Source: Veillonella magna DSM 19857
Lineage (GTDB): Bacteria; Bacillota; Negativicutes; Veillonellales; Veillonellaceae
DNA length: 43,073 nucleotides
Reading direction: 5' to 3'
NCBI RefSeq assembly: GCF_000428745.1
Contig: NZ_AUAN01000015.1
Coordinates: 1 to 43,073, forward strand
Shown in pieces: positions 8,972 to 17,292 of the stretch (position 1 is the first letter of the stretch; each line of letters starts with the position of its first letter). The notes under the pieces were generated by a model. It ran no database searches. It saw only the letters and a list, made by a program, of their open reading frames with translations, and was not told the DNA's origin. Position numbers and translations under genes: made by a program.

Positions 8972-9016
8972 AAAACCGCTATACCCTAGGTCAGCCTAGA
9001 TGGTATAGCGGTTTTT
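8972..9016. terminator. Bidirectional terminator between guaC and the alcohol dehydrogenase gene
   Basis: Arms AAAACCGCTATACC and GGTATAGCGGTTTT enclose a smaller CCTAGG/CCTAGA-type inner pairing, with a T-run on the right and an A-run on the left. The outer 12 bases match the hairpin arms at 217-261. Confidence 0.85.
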
Positions 9017-9035
9017 ATTTGTCGCTGTCGCCTGC

Positions 9036-10199
9036 TTACATAGATTCTCGCAAAATGTCTGCTACCTCTGCAGGACTTACTTTTTTATAACCGCCGTAAA
9101 TAGCAGCTGTGTTAGCAATATCGTCGATCATGTCTTCAGTAACACCCAGTTCGGTCAATGTCGGATACATACCGCATTCGCGCATAAAATTTTCCAGTGC
9201 ATCGATACCGGCCAGTGCTACTTCTTCATCGCTAAGGCTGTCATCGCAAATATCCCACACATTGCGTGCAAAGGCAACGAAGCGCGGTAACCCATGTTTA
9301 TAAATATAGCGATAATAGGTCGGAGAAATAGCCGCTAAGCCCATGCCATGCGCACAACCCGTATAGGCTCCGATTTGATGCTCGATGCCGTGAACATTCC
9401 AATCATGGCTCTTGCTGAGACCTACAATCCCATTCAACGCCACCGTAGCTGTCCACATCAAATTGCTGCGTGCTTCATAATCCGTCGGATTTGCCACCGC
9501 TTTACGGGCATTGGCAATAAGGCCGCGCATCAAGCCTTCATTCATATAATCTCCCGTAGTTACTTCCGTATCGGAGAAGTACTGTTCCATCAAATGGGAG
9601 AAGGTATCGAAAATACCGCTCTTCATTTGGTATTCCGGCAAGGTCATTGTGTATTCCGGATTAAGGATAGAAAAGCGCGGTGCCAAGCGTTCATCAAAGA
9701 TGCGGCCGATTTTCTGCTTTGTCGCCGTATCGGTAATGACAGAGCCCGTATTCATTTCCGATCCGGTACCCGACATCGTTACCACCGCTGCTACCGGCAA
9801 AGTATCATTGGTCACGTCCTCTTGATTTACCCAAAAACGCGTAAACACATCGCCGTCTGCCTTAGCACTGGCAGCAATGCCTTTGGAGCAGTCCACAACG
9901 GAGCCGCCGCCTACGGCAAGCACTACGTCTACCTTGTGCTTGCGTGCCAGATCTACACCTTCTCGAAGCTTGTCCGCCGTCGGATTGGACATAACCCCGG
10001 ACAGCTCTACTACCGTTTTGCCCGCTTCCTTCATATACTCCATAATGGTATCGTATAAACCGTTCTTCTTAATGGAGTTGCGACCGTATACCATAAGCAC
10101 TGTCGGTCCGTACTTCGGTAATTCTGTCCGCAGATTTGTCAACGCATTGCGGCCGAAATAAATTTTTGTCGGTGTATAATATGTAAAATCAAAATTCAT
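9036..10199 (-). CDS. Iron-containing alcohol dehydrogenase (butanol dehydrogenase type)
   Basis: A group III alcohol dehydrogenase of 387 residues that reduces aldehydes to alcohols, probably with NAD(P)H. The GGGSVVDCSKG dinucleotide-binding loop, the TMSGTGSEMN segment, and the metal-binding residues in IFDTFSHLMEQY and VHGIEHQIGAYTGCAHGMG are all present. The N terminus YTPTKIYFG is typical of the BdhA/YqhD branch. The ATG at 10199 follows AAAGGAG. The neighbouring leftward remnant of an aldehyde dehydrogenase suggests the ancestor had an aldehyde/alcohol dehydrogenase pair. Substrate is not determinable from sequence. Confidence 0.9.
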   Translation of the reverse strand: MNFDFTYYTPTKIYFGRNALTNLRTELPKYGPTVLMVYGRNSIKKNGLYDTIMEYMKEAGKTVVELSGVMSNPTADKLREGVDLARKHKVDVVLAVGGGSVVDCSKGIAASAKADGDVFTRFWVNQEDVTNDTLPVAAVVTMSGTGSEMNTGSVITDTATKQKIGRIFDERLAPRFSILNPEYTMTLPEYQMKSGIFDTFSHLMEQYFSDTEVTTGDYMNEGLMRGLIANARKAVANPTDYEARSNLMWTATVALNGIVGLSKSHDWNVHGIEHQIGAYTGCAHGMGLAAISPTYYRYIYKHGLPRFVAFARNVWDICDDSLSDEEVALAGIDALENFMRECGMYPTLTELGVTEDMIDDIANTAAIYGGYKKVSPAEVADILRESM

Positions 10200-10322
10200 A
10201 GTAAAACTCCTTTCCTCTATTACGCCTGCTCCTCTCGACTACCTACTACCAGCAGGCGAACGATACCCTCTCGCTCAACAAATACATCTACGCGTACCGA
10301 TTGATGCTGTCACTAATTAGCA

Positions 10323-10551
10323 TCAACGATTCACACTGATCCAACGTTCTTCCGTAAATTTTTCGATGACCCATTCACCATTGGTACGACCTAAGCCGGA
10401 CTGCTTCATAGGCTGCATCCACATCGGTGGTATCCGCTGCTCGATAGCTATATAAGGCTTCATCGGTAAACGGATTGGTATTCGTTAAGGTATACTGACT
10501 ATGTCCTTCTTGCCATGTTCCGTTAATGTATAGTGTATCATATGTTTTCAT
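10323..10551 (-). pseudogene. Aldehyde dehydrogenase remnant with its middle deleted
   Basis: From ATG 10551 (AAAGGA upstream; another ATG at 10560 overlaps that site) the frame reads an aldehyde dehydrogenase N terminus: YINGTWQEG, NPFTDEALYSY, DVDAAYEAV. It then ends at a TGA at 10375. In another frame, overlapping the same bases, the family C terminus MKQSGLGRTNGEW to ISVNR is encoded and stops at 10323-10325. About 400 residues including the catalytic Cys and Glu are missing. The join falls at a CAGCCTATGAAGCAG sequence that fits both the N-terminal (AAYEA) and C-terminal (PMKQS) coding, which is what a deletion between short direct repeats would leave. Confidence 0.85.
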
Positions 10552-10590
10552 TGTTGACATCCTTTCTCACTTTTAGTCAATAACTTTTAA

Positions 10591-10992
10591 CTCATTATTT
10601 TTAATTCATTTGCCGTTGCCCGTTGGGGTCGTCGCGCCGGAGTTAAACGCTTTGTGCTGGTATCCGCTATCGGCGCCGATCCTCATTCGCCGCTGCGCTA
10701 TTTCAAAGCCAAAGGTGATACGGAAGCAGCCATTGCCGCTCTCTATTATGATAGTCTGCAGATTGCACACCCCTTTCTCATCATTGGCGAACGCGGTGAC
10801 TCTCGCCCAGTAGAACGCAGTGCTGCATGGCTGTTCGATCGCATCGCCAGTCGCCGTCTCTCACGCTTTCAACCGTCCGACGGTAAACAAATTGCCACCG
10901 TCATGATTGAAAAGGCGCAGCTTCCCATCCCCAATCAGCCTACGGTGTATCGCTATCATCCGCAGGAATTTCAAGCACCGCGTACACGGTAA
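10591..10992 (+). pseudogene. 3' remnant of an NAD(P)H-binding (epimerase-like) protein
   Basis: The open frame from 10591 (stop codon just before it) carries FAVARWGRRAGVKRFVLVS, then GADPHSPLRYFKAKGDTE and FLIIGERGDSRP. This is the C-terminal two thirds of atypical short-chain NAD(P)-binding proteins of the YraR/HTATIP2 type. The N-terminal Rossmann glycine motif is absent, and the sequence upstream shows no match, so the gene has lost its 5' end. An internal ATG at 10654 could in principle start a 112-residue protein, but no ribosome binding site precedes it. It sits back to back with the deleted aldehyde dehydrogenase, marking a decayed spot. Confidence 0.72.
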
Positions 10993-11121
10993 CTCACCCG
11001 GTAGAGACCGATAAATAACAAGGTCTACAGGTATGTAAGCACACCTCTGTGTAACCAAGTAACTATCTATACAACTAAATAACTAACGACATAACTATAT
11101 AAACGCGCAAGAATAAAAATA

Positions 11122-11206
11122 ATAAAAGGCTGTATGTCCCATGGTATCTCTTTTTGTTACGTTCTCGTTCAAAGTAACAAGTACCATGAGGCATACAGCC
11201 TTTTAT
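11122..11206. terminator. Long hairpin, terminator for azlD
   Basis: Fifteen-base perfect arms (11122-11136 and 11192-11206) continue through CATGGTA/TACCATG and GTTAC/GTAAC. On the minus strand the hairpin is followed by a T-rich stretch, so it ends the metE-like/azlCD transcript. The remaining bases of 10993-11243 show nothing else. Confidence 0.75.
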
Positions 11207-11243
11207 TTGTATTCGTATGTGTTAGGTCATTTTATAAAAGCAC

Positions 11244-11582
11244 TTAAGCAAACACGGTTTGCACCAACACCATATAAAGAATCGTCCCTACTGCAATACT
11301 AAGGAGCAAATTTCGTTTATACACATGAAGAATGACCAGCACGGCTAATGCGATAGCTTCCGGAATGCCATAGGGATAGCTTGTTATCGTTAAGTCTTTT
11401 AACGAATACACCACCAACAGACCCATAACGGCTCCCGGCAATACATCACCTAAATATTGCACCACCGCCGGTGGCTTAGCTCGATTGGCAAAGAGCACAA
11501 AGGAAATCACCCGCGTTAGTATGGTGCCGAGCACAACAACGGCAATCGTAACATACACATGCCAATCCAAGTGTTGTATCAT
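11244..11582 (-). CDS. azlD: AzlD-family branched-chain amino acid transport subunit
   Basis: A 112-residue protein with four hydrophobic segments, matching AzlD in size. Features include a TRVISFVLF segment near residue 25, LPGAVMGLLVVYSL in the middle and a C-terminal hydrophobic helix. AzlD pairs with AzlC in the membrane to form an amino acid exporter. The ATG overlaps the azlC stop by four bases, so the two are coupled. Because the operon begins with a SAM-I riboswitch and a methionine synthase-like gene, the real substrate may be methionine or a related sulfur amino acid. That is inference from context only. Confidence 0.85.
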   Translation of the reverse strand: MIQHLDWHVYVTIAVVVLGTILTRVISFVLFANRAKPPAVVQYLGDVLPGAVMGLLVVYSLKDLTITSYPYGIPEAIALAVLVILHVYKRNLLLSIAVGTILYMVLVQTVFA

Positions 11583-12355
11583 ACCTGCGGATCCTCCTTT
11601 GCTTCCGTCTTCGGTTGACTATCATGACTTGCGCTTCTTTTATAGCGCCGCATACTTAGAAAAACCACGACAATAGTAATCATGGCAGGAATCATAAATC
11701 GTTCCGGTCCGACTGCGAGCAGCCAAGCCGCTGTAATGCCAAAGCCTAAATAGCAATACAGGCGCTTTCCCGCCGTGAGCAGCAGCTCCAAGAACAATAC
11801 GGCAAATAATGCCGTCAATACAAACTCAATCCCTTTCAGGCTAATCGTAATCAGCTTGCCGCCAAAGCTGCCCAGCGCAACACCGCCAACCCAATACAAA
11901 TAATTAAGCCATGTCACATGCAGATAAAACCAGCCTTTATCTATCGTATCGGGGATCTTTGTCGTTGCATTGATGGCAAAGCTTTCATCGCACATACCGT
12001 AAATGAGGGGAATCTTCTTCCATCCTGTACCGCGATAGGCCGTTACCATGGATAAACCATAAAAGATATGACGTGCATTCACCAATAGGGTCAGCAGGAA
12101 TGCACCTAACGGATCGAATGGCGCTGTCAGCAACGCCACCGTTACGAATTCCATGGACCCTGCAAAGATGGTAGCACTCATCAAAACCGGCAAAAACGCA
12201 GGAAGTCCCTGTCCCGTCGCATAGAGCCCGTAGGATATGCCCAGGAACAGGAACCCCGCACAAATTGGAACTGTTAACGGAAACGCGTAACCAAAAGCGC
12301 TTCTCTTTACCAAACTTTTTCCGCAATGGATTTGAGAAGACTCAGTTTTTTCCAC
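11579..12355 (-). CDS. azlC: AzlC-family branched-chain amino acid transport subunit
   Basis: A 258-residue membrane protein with the AzlC hallmark near residue 90 (LLVNARHIFYGLSM), a preceding FAGSMEFV segment and CDESFAINAT. It works with AzlD. The start is uncertain: the GTG at 12355 lies 49 bases inside the preceding methyltransferase gene and has only a weak GAAGAT upstream. A TTG at 12313, straddling the end of that gene, would give a protein 14 residues shorter, beginning LVKRSAFGYAFPL. The C terminus is basic and Lys/Glu-rich. It shares the SAM-I riboswitch transcript. Confidence 0.86.
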   Translation of the reverse strand: MEKTESSQIHCGKSLVKRSAFGYAFPLTVPICAGFLFLGISYGLYATGQGLPAFLPVLMSATIFAGSMEFVTVALLTAPFDPLGAFLLTLLVNARHIFYGLSMVTAYRGTGWKKIPLIYGMCDESFAINATTKIPDTIDKGWFYLHVTWLNYLYWVGGVALGSFGGKLITISLKGIEFVLTALFAVLFLELLLTAGKRLYCYLGFGITAAWLLAVGPERFMIPAMITIVVVFLSMRRYKRSASHDSQPKTEAKEDPQV

Positions 12356-13425
12356 TGATCTTCATCGGTAATTGCATTGCCCTCTTCGGTGGAAGCAAAG
12401 CCGCACTGTGGGCTGATACAAAGCTGTTCTTTAGGAACATACAGCGTTGCTTCGTTAATTCTTTCAATAATATCTTCTTCTTTTTCAAGATCTGCAAACT
12501 TAGAAGTAACCAAACCTAATACGACCTTCTGGTCTTTAATATGACGTAACGGCGTGAAGCCACCGGCACGGTCGGAATCGTATTCGAGGAAGAAACCGTC
12601 TACCTTGCAATGAGCAAAGAGAATCGGCGCGATTGGATCATAGCCGCCGGAGGAGAACCAAGTGGAGCGGAAATTACCGCGACAAATATGCATGGTCACC
12701 GTCAAATCAGCCGGCTTATCTTCCAATACTTTATTGATTACTTCCACGTACTTCTGACCTACTTTATCTACATCAATGCCGCGTGCTGCATAGGCCTTAC
12801 GTTTTTCCGCATCACAGAATTCGCCCCATGATGTGTCATCTAGCTGTAAATAACGGCAGCCGGCTTCATAGAACGCATGTAATGCTTTTTTGTATGCCTT
12901 GGCAATATCTTCAAAAATTTCATCTTCGCTGTTGTAGCAAGCCGGCAATGTAAAATGTTCGTTTCGCACACAACAAATCAAATGTAACATGGACGGTGAA
13001 GGAATTGTCATTTTAGCTACGGCGCGATTATTCACGATAGCATTAAACTCTTTGAAATCCTCCACAAACGGATGATCTTCGAAATCAATCGTATCGGTAA
13101 TCTCAATGGTTACCGCCTTCGGCTGATGAGATTTAAATTTTACCGACCATGCATCGGCCTTTACATGAGTAATCCCCTTGAGATTTTCAAGGAAATCAAG
13201 ATGCCAGAAGCTACGACGATATTCACCATCCGTAACAGCCTTGAGGCCTACGGCCAATTCTTTATCGACCAACTTAGCAATTTCTTCGTTTTCTACCTTG
13301 CGAAGGCCGGCTTTATCGAGTGTACCGGCTTCAAAAGCCTGACGGGCTTCTTTGATTTCCGGCGTACGCAAAAAGCTGCCTACGATATCATAACGGAACG
13401 GTCCTTTTTCAATAGCTGTACTCAT
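12307..13425 (-). CDS. Cobalamin-independent methionine synthase-like methyltransferase (YxjG/YxjH type)
   Basis: A 372-residue protein matching the C-terminal catalytic domain of MetE, as in Bacillus YxjG/YxjH. It transfers a methyl group to homocysteine or a related thiol acceptor. Zinc ligands are visible in TMHICRGN and CISPQCGFAST, and the N terminus has DIVGSFLRTPEI and DGEYRRSFWHLDF. The first ATG (13431) lies only two bases from AAAGGAG, so the second at 13425, eight bases away, is preferred. The MetE N-terminal half is absent, as is normal for this group. Upstream is a SAM-I riboswitch, so expression should rise when S-adenosylmethionine is scarce. Confidence 0.88.
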   Translation of the reverse strand: MSTAIEKGPFRYDIVGSFLRTPEIKEARQAFEAGTLDKAGLRKVENEEIAKLVDKELAVGLKAVTDGEYRRSFWHLDFLENLKGITHVKADAWSVKFKSHQPKAVTIEITDTIDFEDHPFVEDFKEFNAIVNNRAVAKMTIPSPSMLHLICCVRNEHFTLPACYNSEDEIFEDIAKAYKKALHAFYEAGCRYLQLDDTSWGEFCDAEKRKAYAARGIDVDKVGQKYVEVINKVLEDKPADLTVTMHICRGNFRSTWFSSGGYDPIAPILFAHCKVDGFFLEYDSDRAGGFTPLRHIKDQKVVLGLVTSKFADLEKEEDIIERINEATLYVPKEQLCISPQCGFASTEEGNAITDEDQWKKLSLLKSIAEKVW

Positions 13426-13623
13426 TGTCATCTCTCCTTTACCGGTAGTCCTGTGCTACCTTATACATTCGGTCTCTTTTCTCTCTACTTGGCAAATCAT
13501 CTTGGTTAGCCAACCAGTGCCCCCTGTGTTCCTATTCCAACGGCTGCCGTAACAGGCTCCTCATATTCCCTTCTTTTCCACTGCATACACGTAGCAGTAC
13601 CCATTCGTAAGAATATAAAAAAA

Positions 13624-13645
13624 GCGTTATCCTCACAGATAACGT
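13624..13645 (-). terminator. Riboswitch-controlled intrinsic terminator
   Basis: Minus-strand arms ACGTTATC and GATAACGC flank a short loop and are followed by seven Ts (13617-13623). The hairpin lies just downstream of the SAM-I aptamer and about 200 bases before the methyltransferase gene. Confidence 0.85.
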
Positions 13646-13654
13646 CTGATAGCC

Positions 13655-13754
13655 ATCATCTGCTAGGTCAAAGCCTACTGGAATTGGCACCTTGCCCGAC
13701 TCAGGCAGGTTGCCGCAGCTTCACAGGGCCATTCCCTCCACTGCTCTTGATGAT
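13655..13754 (-). promoter_or_regulatory. SAM-I (S-box) riboswitch aptamer
   Basis: Read on the minus strand, the sequence has the S-box core in order: ATCATCAAGAG, GTGGAGGGAATGGCCC, GCGGCAACC, GGTGCCAATTCCAG, and the closing GATGAT that pairs with the first ATCATC to form P1. Length is 100 bases, as expected. It precedes a terminator, consistent with termination of transcription when SAM is bound. Confidence 0.96.
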
Positions 13755-13796
13755 CTGTATGTAGTTGGTAATACAACGATGTATCACTGTTTCTAC

Positions 13797-13825
13797 ATGA
13801 TACTGTATTTGAAAAGTTTTGTCAA
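13797..13825 (-). promoter_or_regulatory. Sigma-A promoter of the metE-like/azlCD operon
   Basis: Minus strand TTGACA (13820-13825) and TATCAT (13797-13802) are 17 bases apart, about 43 bases before the SAM-I aptamer. Confidence 0.75.
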
Positions 13826-14074
13826 ATTGTTTTGCCGTAAAGGAAGGATGAGGCGCGGTTGGTATCTTTTTATTTTTGTGAATCACTCTCCCTCCGTATA
13901 ATATACACCATACATAAATTTATATTCTACAAAAACAGTTACTTACACTCGTTACTTCCTTGACTTCCCTTTATCCCGTATTATAATTAATTTATAGGAT
14001 ATATTGATAACAAAACTCAATTTATCTATCTAACAGTAAAATGGAAAATAAAAACAGCAAAGGAGGGATTAGCA

Positions 14075-15016
14075 ATGGGAGTGGCATTGCATAATTCACA
14101 AGACGTGTACAAAGACGCAGGGAGCAGCGTGATTTTTTTAATGCTCAAATTACATCGTAAGGACCAGCCGGCGGAAAAAGAGGTTATCGCCGATATGGCC
14201 GATCGCATTCAGGGGATTCAGCGTTCCATGAACATTCGCGCAGAATATGCAAATTTAAAAATTGCCTTTGGCTTTAGTAATGATGCATGGGAGTATCTCT
14301 TCCCCGGTGCCAAGAAGCCAAAAGAATTAGAAACCTTCCAAGAAATTAAAGGCGATCGCCACACAGCCGTATCTACCCCGGCGGACTTGTTCCTCCATCT
14401 TCGCGCTACTGACGAAGCTGTCGTATACGAAGTGTGCGACCAGATTATGGATTTCCTTCGTCCTGTAACCGATGTAGTCGACGAAACACATGGCTTCCGC
14501 TATTTTGAAGGCCGGGCTATTATCGGTTTCATTGACGGTACCGAAAATCCGGTAGGTGATGAAGCCGCCGAATGGGGCATCGTCGGCGATGAAGATTCCG
14601 ATTTTGCCGGTGGCTCTTATGCGTTTGCGCAAAAATATATCCACGATATGGATGCGTGGAAATCCTTACCGACGGACATGCAAGAGAAAGTCATCGGTCG
14701 CCGCAAGTTCAGCGACATCGAACTGGACGATGACGAAAAAGATCCACATGCTCACAACATCATCGCCCAAGATAATCGCGATGGTAAAGAACATAAAATT
14801 GTGCGCATGAACGTGCCCTTCTCCAATCCGGGACAGAATGAAACCGGTACCTACTTCATCGGCTACGCCCGTTACTGGGATGTAACTAAACAAATGCTGA
14901 CCAACATGTTTACGCAAAACGATAAACTTTTGGATTACAGCACGCCCGTTACCGGTGCCCTCTTCTTTATTCCTTCGCGAGACGTGCTCGATGCCATCGC
15001 CGAAGGCGAGTTATGA
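14075..15016 (+). CDS. Dye-decolourising (DyP-type) heme peroxidase
   Basis: A 313-residue cytosolic protein of the DyP family, close to the YfeX branch. The family motif is visible as GFIDGTENP (catalytic Asp154), followed by a proximal-histidine region HAHN (225-228) and the distal Arg in KIVRMNVPF (Arg244). No signal peptide is present. Such enzymes use H2O2 and bind heme, and may serve in oxidative defence or handling of heme/porphyrin. The ATG at 14075 has AAGGAGG upstream. It is a single-gene unit ending in a strong terminator at 15077-15112. The gap before it (13826-14074) is AT-rich with no other element seen. Confidence 0.92.
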   Translation: MGVALHNSQDVYKDAGSSVIFLMLKLHRKDQPAEKEVIADMADRIQGIQRSMNIRAEYANLKIAFGFSNDAWEYLFPGAKKPKELETFQEIKGDRHTAVSTPADLFLHLRATDEAVVYEVCDQIMDFLRPVTDVVDETHGFRYFEGRAIIGFIDGTENPVGDEAAEWGIVGDEDSDFAGGSYAFAQKYIHDMDAWKSLPTDMQEKVIGRRKFSDIELDDDEKDPHAHNIIAQDNRDGKEHKIVRMNVPFSNPGQNETGTYFIGYARYWDVTKQMLTNMFTQNDKLLDYSTPVTGALFFIPSRDVLDAIAEGEL

Positions 15017-15076
15017 TACATAAAATATATTGCTAATAACTATTACTAGATAGCCAACACCTATCGGTCAGTAACT

Positions 15077-15112
15077 AAAAAAGTCCCGCCTAAATTAGGT
15101 CGGGACTTTTTT
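15077..15112 (+). terminator. Terminator after the DyP peroxidase gene
   Basis: Arms AAGTCCCGCCTAA / TTAGGTCGGGACTT with a T-run on the right and an A-run on the left; it can work in both directions. Confidence 0.88.
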
Positions 15113-15245
15113 ACTAACAGCAGTCTTGTATGATGCAACTCACAAAACTGCTTCATACACGAGGTTCTTCAGACTATCTTCCTAGCCTCCTATTGACTGG
15201 CTTTTTCTAGCAACTCCAACTATTTTTATTAAGTATATGTTCTCT

Positions 15246-15362
15246 TCATCGAATAAATTGTGTAAATACTTTTTCTTCTGCTTCCGGTTCATCCGCTACC
15301 ATTCGAATCGCGTGATACGTATTGCCTTTTGCTTTTGGACTTCCGTTAAATGCTACTACCAT
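15246..15362 (-). pseudogene. 5' fragment of an NADPH-dependent FMN reductase (flavodoxin-fold) gene
   Basis: From the ATG at 15362 the frame reads MVVAFNGSPKAKGNTYHAI then RMVADE, which is the phosphate-binding N terminus of the NADPH-dependent FMN reductase/iron-sulfur flavoprotein family. It then diverges into an acidic stretch and stops after 38 residues, whereas the family has about 180. No good ribosome binding site is seen. It lies between the DyP terminator and an oppositely oriented small gene. It is read as a decayed remnant. Confidence 0.68.
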
Positions 15363-15462
15363 CCCTAACACATCCCTAAATAAAAGGACTTTCATCTCCG
15401 TCTGTCGAAGTATATAAATGAAAGATAAAACTAAGTACATCATCTGTATAGGAGGTAGTAGT

Positions 15463-15609
15463 ATGAACAGCATTGTAAAAAATGGGATTTCCTTTGGTAC
15501 TGCCTTGGCATTAGTCATTAGCTATGCCAACTGGCATTCGATTCCTTGGGCTATTTTCCACGGGATTCTCGGCTGGGTATATGTGATTTACTATGCCATC
15601 GTTCACTAA
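15463..15609 (+). CDS. Small conserved membrane protein, 48 residues
   Basis: The ATG at 15463 is preceded by AGGAGG at seven bases and starts MNSIVKNGISFGTALALVIS, followed by NWHSIPWAIFHGILGWVYVIYY. It is a hydrophobic peptide with one or two membrane segments. Similar short 'SIPWAIFHG' proteins are familiar as hypothetical proteins in Firmicutes; their function is unknown. A longer frame from 15418 lacks a ribosome binding site. It is followed by a long terminator hairpin shared with the converging MATE gene. Confidence 0.75.
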   Translation: MNSIVKNGISFGTALALVISYANWHSIPWAIFHGILGWVYVIYYAIVH

Positions 15610-15705
15610 ACGGATTTCATCGTAGAGTATCCGTTAATTCATGAAGAATAACGGCTGTGCTGTAAGCGATGATTCCACTCTGCACCGGTCATGATATATA
15701 CTATA

Positions 15706-15773
15706 AAAAGCGCCCTCGTCATCAATGTGACGGATACACATCAAGTATCCGTCGCACTGTGTACGAGGGCGTT
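15706..15773. terminator. Bidirectional terminator with long stem
   Basis: Outer arms AAAAGCGCCCTCGT and ACGAGGGCGTTT enclose an inner GACGGATAC/GTATCCGTC stem. It separates the small membrane protein gene from the converging MATE gene. Confidence 0.85.
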
Positions 15774-15780
15774 TGCCATA

Positions 15781-17109
15781 TTAATAGCCGTAACGTGATT
15801 GATTGGCTTTCCAATACCACACAGCGACAAAGAAGGTAGCTACCTCGGCAATGACTACGGACCACCATATGCCGTCCATCCCGATAAGCATTGGTAATAC
15901 CAATACAGATCCGACTTGGAAGATGAGTATGCGACTCATGGAAATCACTGCCGAAATCCGACCGTTGTTAAGTGCCGTAAAGAAAGCCGATGCGAATCCA
16001 TTTATACCGGCCAAGATAAAGGAAAGACAATAAATCCGGAAAGCCTCCTTAGTCATCTGCCACAAGGCTGCATCATAGCCTACAAAATAATAGGTAAGCC
16101 AACCGGCACCGCTATACGCAATAGCGGTCATCACCAAGCTGCCACCGCCAACGAGAACCAAGCTTTTCATCAGTACATTGTGAAGCTCCGATGTATTCCG
16201 CGCTCCAAAGTGATAGCTGATAATCGCCGAAGCTCCCATGCCGTAACCAAAATAAATACTTTCAAAGGTTCCGTTCGCATAGAGCATCACACCATAGGCG
16301 GCCACACCGTCCGCCCCGATGTAACTCATCAGCTGCAGGTTATACAGAATGCCCAGAATAGAAGCGGAAATACTGGTCAACATTTCCGAAAACCCGTTAG
16401 TGGCTGCTCTCATAATAATCGGCCACTCTATAGCCGCCGTCACTAATCGCAAGGCACTGCTGTTGGGCAAATAAAAATATACCAGCGGCAACAGACCGCC
16501 CAAGACTTGGCTGAGCACGCTGGCTATGGCTGCTCCGGTAATGCCCCATCCCCATAGAACGATAAACACATAGTCCAACACCAGATTGGTCACTCCGGCA
16601 GCGACCGTCATGTATAACCCATATTGCGGCTTTTCTGCCGTTGACCACAATGCTTGCAGCATAACCTGCAACATGAACGGAATTAAACCGAGCAGACAAA
16701 TCCATCCGTATTCCATGCCGGCTGTAAACAGATCACCATCGGCTTCCATAAAATGTAAAAAGTACGGCAAGATCCATTCGCTGAGCAGCGTCATCACCGC
16801 TCCAAAACCAATCACCACATAAAGGAGCATGGAGAAATACCGATTGGCATCATCCCTGCGCCCCTCTCCCATGGTTGTTGCCACAACGGCTGCTCCGCCG
16901 GCAGAAAGCATAAAGGCTACCGACGAAGGAATGACAATCGCCGGTGTCAATACATTTACTGCCGCAAAAGCAATCTTTCCCACATAGTTTGAAACAAAGT
17001 AACCGTCCACTACATAATAGATAGACATGATAATCATCATCCAAATGGATGGTATGACATACCGAACCAATTTTCCGTATGTAAAATGTTCTGATAACTT
17101 AATCGCCAT
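15781..17109 (-). CDS. MATE-family efflux transporter
   Basis: An integral membrane antiporter of 442 residues with about twelve hydrophobic segments in two homologous halves. The N-terminal half has MIIMSIYYVVDGYFVSNYVG and the characteristic PAIVIPSSVAFMLSAGGAAVVA; the C-terminal half repeats this pattern (GYGMGASAIISYHFGA). It exports drugs or metabolites using Na+ or H+. The first possible start is a GTG at 17115, but the ATG at 17109 has GAGGAG at five bases and was chosen. No regulator lies next to it. Substrate is unknown. Confidence 0.9.
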   Translation of the reverse strand: MAIKLSEHFTYGKLVRYVIPSIWMMIIMSIYYVVDGYFVSNYVGKIAFAAVNVLTPAIVIPSSVAFMLSAGGAAVVATTMGEGRRDDANRYFSMLLYVVIGFGAVMTLLSEWILPYFLHFMEADGDLFTAGMEYGWICLLGLIPFMLQVMLQALWSTAEKPQYGLYMTVAAGVTNLVLDYVFIVLWGWGITGAAIASVLSQVLGGLLPLVYFYLPNSSALRLVTAAIEWPIIMRAATNGFSEMLTSISASILGILYNLQLMSYIGADGVAAYGVMLYANGTFESIYFGYGMGASAIISYHFGARNTSELHNVLMKSLVLVGGGSLVMTAIAYSGAGWLTYYFVGYDAALWQMTKEAFRIYCLSFILAGINGFASAFFTALNNGRISAVISMSRILIFQVGSVLVLPMLIGMDGIWWSVVIAEVATFFVAVWYWKANQSRYGY

Positions 17110-17292
17110 ATACACTCCTCACAACTAGCACTTCATTGTATTGCACGGTATAATTCGTTACCGCACCGCAGTCATTATTATACGCTACCCACTTAGTATG
17201 CCGTCAATAACTGTAGCTACGCTTTTACCATTCACTCATATAATGATATACTAATAGTACATAGTTCTTGCTTACAAGGAGGGTATATATAT

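Noticed and set aside
10654-10992. Independent 112-residue gene
   Set aside because: The homology begins upstream of this ATG and lacks the Rossmann start, so it is read as a truncated remnant.
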